The translations under genes and the position numbers were made by a program. Below the pieces are notes generated by a model. That model was not told the DNA's origin and did not search any database. It was given only the letters and a program-made list of their open reading frames with translations. A stretch of 64,000 nt of DNA from DATLXH01 sp035576005 (lineage in GTDB: Bacteria > Acidobacteriota > Thermoanaerobaculia > Gp7-AA8). Shown piece by piece: positions 19,021 through 26,049 of this stretch. The stretch's first letter is position 1. Each line of letters opens with the position of its first letter. The stretch is from positions 1 through 64,000 of the forward strand of contig DATLXH010000037.1 of the NCBI GenBank assembly GCA_035576005.1, read 5' to 3'.

Positions 19021-19932
19021 TTGCCATCCCACCGAAAGTCTCGCACAGGCACGCCGAAACATCGTTCAGCGCAGGACAAAGTTGCCGGCGTGGCTGGTGG
19101 CCGGACCTTGACCTCGGACGCCGAGGTCGAGGAGCTGAATTTAGAACACGTCCTGCGTGATCTGCGGGAAGCCAACGCACAACTCATCGTCTCGAACCTC
19201 AAGTCTCAGGATCTGGCGCGGGAGCTCAGTCTTCTGTACGACGAGGCAACCGAGGCGATCAAGGAGAAGGATGCATTCTTCGCGCAGGTCTCCCACGAGT
19301 TGCGGACGCCCCTTACGTCTATCAGTGGTTGGGCTGCCCTTCTGGGAATTCATGTCGACCCGCCGACGGTCGCCGAGGCAGCGCGGTCCATCTCGGCTAG
19401 CGCTGCGATTCAGGCGAAACTCGTCCATGACCTGCACGACGTCTCGAGAATCAGGGCTAACAAGTTCGAGGTTATCGTGGAGGAGATCGATTTCCGGACA
19501 GTTGCAGACGACGCTGCCAGCGCCATTCGTCCACTGCTTGCGGCAAAGGATATCTCTCTCCAGACTGCGAGCGAGGAAGCGATGATCGACGGAGACGGGA
19601 CACGCCTGCGTCAGGTGCTCGACAATCTGTTGTCAAATGCCCTGAAGTTCACACCGAACGGCGGGGTCATCGATACGAGATTGAGGATTGACGGTCCGAA
19701 CGCGGTTCTTCAGATACGGGATACCGGCGAAGGAATCTCATCTGATTTTCTTCCCCACATGTTCAAGCGTCACGCCCAGGCTGCCCCCGGTCGCTTCGGC
19801 GGGCTGGGACTTGGACTGGCGATCGCTAAGCACATCGTCGAGCTCCACGGAGGAACGATTGCCGCGGAAAGCCCTGGCAAAGGAGAGGGCGCGACATTCA
19901 CGATCCGGATTCCAGTGATTCGTCGCGATTGA
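19021..19932 (+). CDS. Cytoplasmic histidine kinase without sensor domain
   Basis: The frame from a TTG at 19021 encodes 303 residues; GTG at 19090 is an equally likely start because the first 23 residues look non-conserved. A short coiled-coil-like helix (about 38-85) leads to HisKA with phospho-acceptor H92 (SHELRTPLTS), then an ATPase domain with N box (DNLLSNALKFT), DTGEGI and GLGLGLAIAK. There is no PAS, GAF or membrane segment, so input must come from a partner, plausibly the KaiC-like ATPase 40 bp upstream. No receiver is attached; the next gene carries one. Confidence 0.88.
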   Translation: MPSHRKSRTGTPKHRSAQDKVAGVAGGRTLTSDAEVEELNLEHVLRDLREANAQLIVSNLKSQDLARELSLLYDEATEAIKEKDAFFAQVSHELRTPLTSISGWAALLGIHVDPPTVAEAARSISASAAIQAKLVHDLHDVSRIRANKFEVIVEEIDFRTVADDAASAIRPLLAAKDISLQTASEEAMIDGDGTRLRQVLDNLLSNALKFTPNGGVIDTRLRIDGPNAVLQIRDTGEGISSDFLPHMFKRHAQAAPGRFGGLGLGLAIAKHIVELHGGTIAAESPGKGEGATFTIRIPVIRRD

Positions 19933-20137
19933 TGGACGTCGTGAGAGGTTAGATCGCTTTTTCTGGCAGACCAGCCGTTCTCCAGGGTCGAGGCGGCAAG
20001 GATCGGAGCGCTGAAACCCCGGCACTCCCACATCTCCCGTTCGGATGATTCGCTGCTGATCTATCGTTCTGCGGAAGGATTGGCGGACTTGGTTTGCCAA
20101 CGTCGCAAAAATTGGCGCCTGGATACCGTATTGCAGC

Positions 20138-22159
20138 ATGTTCCATATGGGCCCCCCAGACAATCCGCTCAGACAATCGTCTCTGGAAGCTTCAGAGTCG
20201 CGCTATCGCAGGCTCTTCGAGACCGCCCGAGAAGCGATTCTCATCCTTGATGCCGAGGAGTTGAGCGGAAAGATCGTGGACGCCAATCCCTTTGTGATCG
20301 ATTTGCTTGGTTACTCCCTCGACGAGCTGGTCGGGAAAGAGCTTTGGGAGATCGGGCTTTTCTCCGATCAGGAGGAAAGCAAAGCGGCCATAAAGCAGCT
20401 CCAGAAAGAGGGCTTCATCCGCTACGACGACATACGTCTCGAGACAAAAAGTGGAAACCCTGTCGACGTGGAGTTGGTGAGTAACACTTACCAAGTCGAT
20501 GGCCGGAGCGTAATTCAGTGCAACATCCGCGACATCACCGGACGCGCGGAAGCTGCGCATCTTCTGGACTCCTCCGCTCGGATCGGTGGGGAGCGCTTCC
20601 GTTTCCTGGCCGATGCGATGCCGCTCATGATCTTTACTGCGACTCCCGAGGGCGATATCGATTACGTGAACAACCAGTTGACGGATTTCACGGGGCTCAG
20701 TGCTGAGGAAATCTTCAAGTCCGGCCGAATGCGGTTCGTTCACCCGAGTGACATGGAAGGGCACTCTCGCCGCTGGAAGCACTCGATTGCGACCGGTGAG
20801 CCGTTTCAGCACGAGTGCCGCTTTCGCAATGCTGCCGGAGGGTATCGATGGTTCCTGACGCGTGCGTCTTCCATGCGTGATGCCGCCGGCACGATCACGA
20901 TCTGGGTAGGCTCGAGCGCCGATATCGAAGAACGAAGAAGTGTCGAAGAGAGTCTCGTCCGTCAGTACCAGGAGTCCGAGACGCTCTCGAGGGCCAAAGA
21001 CGAATTTCTTGCGACAAGCTCCCACGAGCTTCGAACGCCACTGACATCGATCCTTGGATGGTCTGAGCTCCTCATGACCGGTGGCCTCGACGCCGAGACC
21101 CAGATCGCAGCGATCGGCTCCATCAGGGATTCGGCACGTGCGCAGTCTCGACTCATCGACGACATGCTCGATGTCTCGCGCCTCCTGACCGGGAAGCTCG
21201 AGCTCACCAGCGAGATGGTCGATGTCGCGGCGACGTTGCTCCTGGCCATCCGTGCCATCACGCCTGCCGCAGAAAACAAAAACATTCGTATCGAGAAGTC
21301 GTTCGCGCACGGCGCGCCACATGTCTGTGGCGACGCGACCCGCCTCCAGCAGATCTTCTGGAACCTCCTCTCGAACGCCGTGAAGTTCACGCCCCCAGAG
21401 GGAACGATTCGCGTACGGTTTTCCTCAGTGGACTCCCAGGTGGAAATCGAGGTAAGCGACACCGGCATCGGAATCCATCCCGAGTTCCTGCCGCGAGTGT
21501 TTCAGAGCCTGAGTCAGGAATCGGGAAGCAGCACACGTCGGCATGGGGGTCTCGGTCTCGGCCTCTCCATCGTCAAGCAGCTCGTTGAGCTGCATGGCGG
21601 AACAGTCATAGGCGAAAGCGACGGCCTGGCGCAGGGAGCGACGTTCACCGTGACGCTGCCCGCTCGCGACCACGTCTCGCATGTGGACATGCCGGAGTCG
21701 AATTCAAACTACGCGACCAATGAGCGTAGCGGTGACCCCGAAATTTCCGTTAAGGGACTGCAAGTACTTGTCGTTGACGATGAGGCGGAGATGCGCACCA
21801 TGATCGCCACCATCCTGCGGGTAGGCGGCGCGTCGGTGGTCACGGCGAGCAGCGGCGCTGAAGGGTTCGATCAGCTGTCGAATGAGCGGTTCGATGCTCT
21901 GGTTTGTGACATTGCCATGCCCGATGAGGATGGCCATGCTCTCGTCCGCCGTGTACGGGCGAGTGATGAGGCATGGAGCAGCATTCCCGCGGTCGCGCTC
22001 ACCGCTTTTGGTGGTCCGCTGCAACGCGAGCTCGCGCTCGCTGCCGGTTTCAACGAATACGTGAAGAAGCCCTTCTCTCCGCGAGAGCTGCTACGGGCAC
22101 TGGTCTTCGTTGCAGCTGAAAAGTTGAAAGCTGATGGGAGTGGGGTCCCTGCCGTTTAG
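20138..22159 (+). CDS. Hybrid histidine kinase PAS-PAS-HisKA-HATPase-REC
   Basis: The 673-residue protein has two PAS domains (about 15-135 and 150-280; the second ends in the usual DIEERR), a HisKA helix with H296 (SHELRTPLTS), an ATPase domain (NLLSNAVKFTP, DTGIGI, GLGLGLSIVK) and a receiver domain with phospho-acceptor D591 (CDIAMPDEDG) and conserved lysine in VKKPF. All key residues are present. It is soluble. An ATG at 20147 is an alternative start. Its kinase core is very like that of the preceding gene, pointing to duplication. A 205-bp gap with no obvious gene separates them, so it may be co-transcribed with the KaiC-like gene or have its own promoter. Confidence 0.9.
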   Translation: MFHMGPPDNPLRQSSLEASESRYRRLFETAREAILILDAEELSGKIVDANPFVIDLLGYSLDELVGKELWEIGLFSDQEESKAAIKQLQKEGFIRYDDIRLETKSGNPVDVELVSNTYQVDGRSVIQCNIRDITGRAEAAHLLDSSARIGGERFRFLADAMPLMIFTATPEGDIDYVNNQLTDFTGLSAEEIFKSGRMRFVHPSDMEGHSRRWKHSIATGEPFQHECRFRNAAGGYRWFLTRASSMRDAAGTITIWVGSSADIEERRSVEESLVRQYQESETLSRAKDEFLATSSHELRTPLTSILGWSELLMTGGLDAETQIAAIGSIRDSARAQSRLIDDMLDVSRLLTGKLELTSEMVDVAATLLLAIRAITPAAENKNIRIEKSFAHGAPHVCGDATRLQQIFWNLLSNAVKFTPPEGTIRVRFSSVDSQVEIEVSDTGIGIHPEFLPRVFQSLSQESGSSTRRHGGLGLGLSIVKQLVELHGGTVIGESDGLAQGATFTVTLPARDHVSHVDMPESNSNYATNERSGDPEISVKGLQVLVVDDEAEMRTMIATILRVGGASVVTASSGAEGFDQLSNERFDALVCDIAMPDEDGHALVRRVRASDEAWSSIPAVALTAFGGPLQRELALAAGFNEYVKKPFSPRELLRALVFVAAEKLKADGSGVPAV

Positions 22160-22247
22160 GACAGAAACTCTTGCCTGTCCTTAAGCGGAGCACGCCGCCA
22201 AAACGTAGGTATGGTGATGGTGCTCGATTCTAATTGGAGCTCCTCGC

Positions 22248-22981
22248 TTGGATCTGAAACTCAAAGACAAGGTTGTAGTCGTTACAGGTGGCGCCGCCGG
22301 CATCGGCCGGGCCACCGTGGATCGATTTCGGGAAGAAGGGAAGAAGGCGCCCGGGTTGTTTCCTGGGATATTACCGGCGACCCGAACGTCGATGTTTCCA
22401 GCAGCGAGGATGTCGATCGGGCTGCTGACCAGGTCGCTCGGGACCACGGCAGGATCGACATCCTCATCAATAACGCCGGCATCGTGCGGGATGCGCAATT
22501 GATCAAGTGGAAAGATGGCGAGATCGTGTAGATGATGGACGACGCCACTTTCGATTCGGTGGTGCGTGTAAACCTCAAAGGCGTCTTCGTTTGCACGCGG
22601 GCCGTAGTTCCGCACATGATCCGTGCCGGTGGGGGAGTGATCCTCAACGCCTCTTCGATAGTCGGCCTTTACGGCAACTTCGGGCAAACGAATTACGCGG
22701 CTACGAAGGCTGGCGTGATCAGCTTCACAAAGACCTGGGCTCGCGAGCTGGGAAAGTTCAACATTCGGGTCAATGCCGTCGCCCCCGGATTCATCGCCAC
22801 GGATATGCTCAAAGCGATGCCTCAGAAAATCCTGGACTCGATGGCGCAGAAGACCCCGCTGGCCCGCCTCGGCGAACCGGAGGACATCGCCAACGCCTAC
22901 GCATGGTTAGCCTCCGACGCGGCCCGCTTCGTCCACGGAGTTGTTCTGTCGGTTGATGGAGGACTGGTCCTCGGTACGTGA
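22248..22981 (+). pseudogene. fabG-like 3-oxoacyl-ACP reductase, broken by frameshift and stop
   Basis: Starting at a TTG at 22248 behind GGAG, the frame gives a normal SDR N-terminus with [12 protein letters not shown] perfect 8-bp tandem duplication (GGGAAGAA, 22330-22337 and 22338-22345) then shifts the frame; skipping one copy restores [11 protein letters not shown] and later [16 protein letters not shown] at 22529-22531 interrupts the restored frame just before [19 protein letters not shown]. The rest is intact, with the catalytic serine in NASSIVG and the YxxxK pair in NYAATKAG, and ends at 22981. Two separate lesions make sequencing error an unlikely explanation for all of it. The product would have reduced beta-ketoacyl-ACP or a similar ketone with NADPH. 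Confidence 0.85.
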
Positions 22982-23028
22982 GTGGTTAGACCGGAAGCGT
23001 GTCATCCCGCCGCACGCCCGAGCTTCAA

Positions 23029-23305
23029 ATGACACCGGTTCACTGACTGACGTGGTTGAGCCGCGAAGCGGCGTATCCCTCTCCCCGGCGGGGAGAGGGA
23101 AGCGAGCGGAGCGAAGCAGGGAGAGGGGCGTCAAAGTCTCGCAAGTCCGTCGAAAAGGGCGAGGTCTTCGCATCTCTCGCGGCCCCTCTCCCGGTCGCTT
23201 ACGCGACTCCCTCTCCCCGCCGGGGAGAGGGAGTCGCCCCTTCGGGTCTCGCGTCCACGCCGGTGTCATCACCTCTTCAACAGCGTTCCACGCTGTTCTC
23301 CCGCT
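23029..23305. repeat. About 280-bp composite repeat element, copy 1
   Basis: This element is near-identical in layout and sequence to 42832-43110. Shared landmarks in order are CGGTTCACTG, GAGCCGCGAAGCGGCGT, CTCTCCCCGGCGGGGAGAGG, GCGAGCGGAGCGAAGCAGGG, AGGGCGAGGTCTTCG, CGGCCCCTCTCCCGGTCGC and a second CTCTCCCCGCCGGGGAGAGG. Several parts are self-complementary, so the whole could fold strongly. It encodes nothing recognisable and sits between two pseudogenes. Confidence 0.85.
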
Positions 23306-23375
23306 CGGGATCACACCGCCTTCGGCGACGAAGAATTGAAGGCCGCCAGAAATGCGGCCTAACGCGTCACGCCAC

Positions 23376-23831
23376 CTAAATCTTCGTGGCGTGCCCCGCC
23401 CAATACGGCTCACGCAATGTGCGTTTGAGGGTCTTCCCAGCGGAGCTGCGGGGAAAGTCCTCCAGGATGACGATCTCCGCGAGCTGTTGATATCGCGCCG
23501 CAACTCGCGCGTTCGCCCAGACCCGCACTTGCTCGGCCGTGACCGTCGATACGCTCTTCAGCACGACCGCACCGACCGGGACTTCCCCCCACTTCTCGCT
23601 CGGAATTCCGAAGACCGCGGCTTCGCGCACCGCCGCGTGCTGCACGAGAACTTCGATGAATCGCTGACGCAGGGCTTCCTGATCAGCTTTGGGAAAGAGC
23701 TTCGGCGCCAGCATCTTCCCCCAGACCTTCGGACCGAACACCCGCGAAACGAACTTGCGCACGCCTGTAGGACAGACAGTCTTGTCTGTCCCGGAGTGAT
23801 GTGGACGTCGCGCGCGCGTAGGAGGGTCCAC
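23376..23831 (-). pseudogene. C-terminal fragment of an AMP-forming acyl-CoA synthetase
   Basis: Residues translated from about 23690 down to 23376 match the small C-terminal domain of AMP-dependent synthetases: AAVFGIPSEKWGEVPVGAVV, then DFPRSSAGKTLKR with the catalytic lysine of the adenylation step. The large N-terminal AMP-binding domain is missing. Upstream of about 23760 the frame passes through the palindromic unit GGACAGACAGTCTTGTCTGTCC (23770-23791) and unrelated sequence, so the gene was cut there. The remnant cannot activate an acid by itself. It reads towards the broken fabG-like gene, so a lost fatty-acid gene set is possible. Confidence 0.75.
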
Positions 23832-23867
23832 GGCCGTGGCAAACCGACCGCGAATCGATTGCGCGGG

Positions 23868-24298
23868 TTAACGCGTGGCGCTCTTCTGCGCGCGCGACGG
23901 GCTCACTCCCTGCGGAGCTGGTATGGCGTTGGGAGCAGCTGGTGGATTCACCGTCATGTTGCCGAGCGACGCCTGCCCCTGGCGCGAGTAGTCGATCGAG
24001 CGCGCCAGAAGACGGGCCGCTTCCTGGGGGGCGTGAAAGCCCATGGAGTTCTCCGCCTCGATGAAGTCCACCAGGAACTGGTCTTTCCGCTGGTAGTTCT
24101 GAGCGGTTGCAAGCTGCCCGTCTACTGCTCCCCGGACCTTTGCCTGCATGATGTCATTGATCAATGAGAGCAACGCATCGAGGGCGACGTTGCGCATCTC
24201 ATACGTCCGCGACTGAATCTGTTCGACGCGCGCCTTCAGCTCTTCCTCCGGCCAGTTGTGACAGGTCTGGCAGGCGTTGTTGAGATTGAGAACGAGGG
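23868..24298 (-). pseudogene. nrfA: C-terminal fragment of NrfA-type cytochrome c nitrite reductase
   Basis: On the minus strand from about 24298 the frame begins LVLNLNNACQTCHNWPEEEL, with one CxxCH heme site, and continues to QLATAQNYQRKDQFLVDFIEAE and GFHAPQEAARLLARSID. This is the end of ammonia-forming cytochrome c552 nitrite reductases, where a long helix pair packs the dimer. Full NrfA has five hemes and about 450-500 residues; only about 142 remain. There is no start codon before the heme motif, and the break at 24298 coincides with the first unit of the tandem repeat at 24288. The enzyme would have reduced nitrite to ammonium in the periplasm. Confidence 0.78.
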
Positions 24299-24393
24299 TC
24301 GCTTAGGGTCGCAGCTTCACATGAGAACCGAGGGTCGCTTAGGGTCGCAGCTTCACATGAGAACGAGGGTCGCTTAGGGTCGCAGCTTCACAT
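24288..24393. repeat. Three tandem 35/36-bp repeats
   Basis: Units at 24288-24322, 24323-24358 and 24359-24393 each read GAGAAC, an optional extra C, GAGGGTCGCTTAGGGTCGC and AGCTTCACAT. They abut with no spacer, so this is not a CRISPR. The same GGGTCGCAGCTTC core occurs at 13431, and relatives occur at 25721-25893. They lie 140 bp before the RAYT gene. Confidence 0.9.
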
Positions 24394-24531
24394 GCGCGTA
24401 TCCGATCCCAGATTCTACTTTCAGTAGACGAATGATGCGGCTTCTCCCTTGTTGTTTTCATTCCGAGGAGGTTTTTCGATACGCGTGGTAGCGTCCTCGG
24501 AAATTGTTTGTTTCCGAGGGATCCTCGGTGC

Positions 24532-25485
24532 ATGGCAAGAGCAATTCGTGTCGAGCGTCCCGGAGCTACCTACCACATCACCTCTCGCGGCAATCGCCGC
24601 GAGCGGATCTACGAAAGCGACGAGGATCGCGAGCGGTTTCTCGCGTACCTTGCCGAGGCAGTGCGCCGATTCGGCTGGATCGTGACCGCATATGTGCTCA
24701 TGACCAATCACTACCATCTCGTCATGGAAACCCCCGAACCGAACCTGTCGGCCGGCATGAAATGGCTCAATAGCTCTTACGCATGCTGGTACAACCGGCG
24801 GCACGATACGACGGGACATCTGTTTGGCGAGAGATACAAGGCCATCCATGTGGAGAGCGAGCGGTATCTGCAGCGGCTCGTGCGTTACGTCGTGCTCAAT
24901 CCTGTGCGGGCTGGGATGGTTGCGGCTCCGGGCGAGTATCGTTGGTCGAGCTACCGCGCGACGGCAGGGCTCGCCGAGCAGCCGGAATGGCTCCTGACCT
25001 CCCGGCTGGTTCCCCACTTCGGGGACGCCTCTAACTGGCAGAGCAACTACATGATCTACGTGGCCGAAGGAATCGCCGAGACGGACCCGATCTGGCGAGG
25101 ACTGCGTCGCGGGCTCTTCCTGGGATCGGAGGAGTGGCTCCGCACGATGCGGCAGAAGATCGACATTGGTTGGCGCAAGACTGATATCCCACAGGACCAG
25201 CGGGCGGCGGGGAGGCCCTCGATGGGGGCGATCCTCGAAGCGGTGGCGAGAGCATTGAAGACGACCCCCGGGGAGATCCGGCGAGCCCGTGGAGGGCTGG
25301 CCCGATCGATTTCTGCCTGGCTCGGCATCTACGAAGGGCGGAGGAGGCTGCGCGTCATTGCGCAGAGTCTTCGGCTTCGCAGCGCGAGCCGCATCACGCA
25401 GCTGGCCGCAGAGTGCGACAAGTTGCTGCGAGGCGACAAACTTCTGAAACAGTTAGTCGACGATGCACGTCTGGCCATCGCCTAA
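24532..25485 (+). CDS. REP-associated tyrosine transposase (RAYT)
   Basis: The ATG at 24532 gives 317 residues. The first 180 form a Y1 transposase domain of the IS200/IS605-like HUH type: the HxH metal motif at H60-H62 (TNHYHLVME), the GHLFGERYKA segment, and catalytic Y119 in VRYVVLNPVRAGMV. RAYTs are single-copy genes that act on REP palindromes instead of carrying their own mobile ends; REP-like repeats flank this gene on both sides. The C-terminal 120 residues are an added helical domain, possibly a DnaA-type helix-turn-helix. All catalytic residues are present, so it may be active. Confidence 0.9.
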   Translation: MARAIRVERPGATYHITSRGNRRERIYESDEDRERFLAYLAEAVRRFGWIVTAYVLMTNHYHLVMETPEPNLSAGMKWLNSSYACWYNRRHDTTGHLFGERYKAIHVESERYLQRLVRYVVLNPVRAGMVAAPGEYRWSSYRATAGLAEQPEWLLTSRLVPHFGDASNWQSNYMIYVAEGIAETDPIWRGLRRGLFLGSEEWLRTMRQKIDIGWRKTDIPQDQRAAGRPSMGAILEAVARALKTTPGEIRRARGGLARSISAWLGIYEGRRRLRVIAQSLRLRSASRITQLAAECDKLLRGDKLLKQLVDDARLAIA

Positions 25486-25689
25486 ATCACTCTCAGCCGG
25501 TCGCTCCTCTCAGCCCGCACACACGATGCGTTGAGCCGAGCTGCATATTGGACCAGGCCTCTGTACTGTCAAGGCCTTCGCAGCCACAATCCTTCCGACG
25601 GATGTTGGTCGAATCTTGCTCCAAACCCCACAGCGAGATTCTCGAGCGGTCAGACAAGCCGCATTTCGTGAGGAAAGGTCGCTTGCTGA

Positions 25690-25893
25690 GGGTCCTTACC
25701 AGGGTCAGGGTCCTTACTTAGGGTCAGAGCTTCAGTCATATGAAAAGCGGAAAAGCGACATTCAAAGTCAGGCGCGCACATCTGACCGAAGCTCCGACCC
25801 TAAGCGAGAGCGAGAGCCGGGACCCGAAGACAGAGCCCAGAAGCCTGACCCTAAGCCAGAAGCTCCATCTGACTGAAGCTCTGACCCTTAGCC
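25690..25893. repeat. Cluster of REP-like GGGTCAGAGCTTC units, both orientations
   Basis: GGGTCAGAGCTTCAGTCA at 25721-25738 is followed by its near-complement around 25779-25804 (CATCTGACCGAAGCTCCGACC) shortened here to the core GAAGCTCCGACC, and by further copies in both directions to 25893. Opposed copies would form stem-loops in single-stranded DNA, the substrate expected for the neighbouring RAYT. Apparent reading frames through this block are repeat-derived. Confidence 0.75.
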
Positions 25894-26027
25894 AACCGCT
25901 CGGCATAGACATCGAAGAGCACGTCAGATTCTTCGTAAACCAGCGCGTCGGTGCCGTCAGACCCGAGGGTATGACGGAAAATTCGCCAGTCGCGCTTGGC
26001 CTCGTTCTCGACATTACGCTTGAACAT
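25851..26027 (-). pseudogene. Short prolyl-oligopeptidase-like (S9) remnant
   Basis: The minus frame from 26027 reads RDWRIFRHTLGSDGTDALV then YEESDVLFDVYAERLA. This resembles the propeller segment of S9 prolyl oligopeptidases, where a H-LG(T/S) turn precedes LVYEExD and a (F/R)F strand. Only about 46 residues look homologous; at 25890 the frame runs into the REP-like repeats. The remnant lies just downstream of the M16 peptidase gene on the same strand. The assignment is by motif memory and is tentative. Confidence 0.4.
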
Positions 26028-26049
26028 TCCTCGGCGCTGAGATGCACTT

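Noticed and set aside
20192..21322. Minus-strand frame of 376 codons inside the hybrid histidine kinase
   Set aside because: A shadow frame typical of GC-rich DNA; the sense strand has all kinase motifs.
23352..24167. Long plus-strand open frame of 271 codons
   Set aside because: It is antisense to the clear AMP-ligase and NrfA fragments and shows no family pattern.
24288..24393. Tandem repeat considered as a CRISPR array
   Set aside because: Units abut with no unique spacers and there are no cas genes; the unit matches the REP-like family near the transposase.
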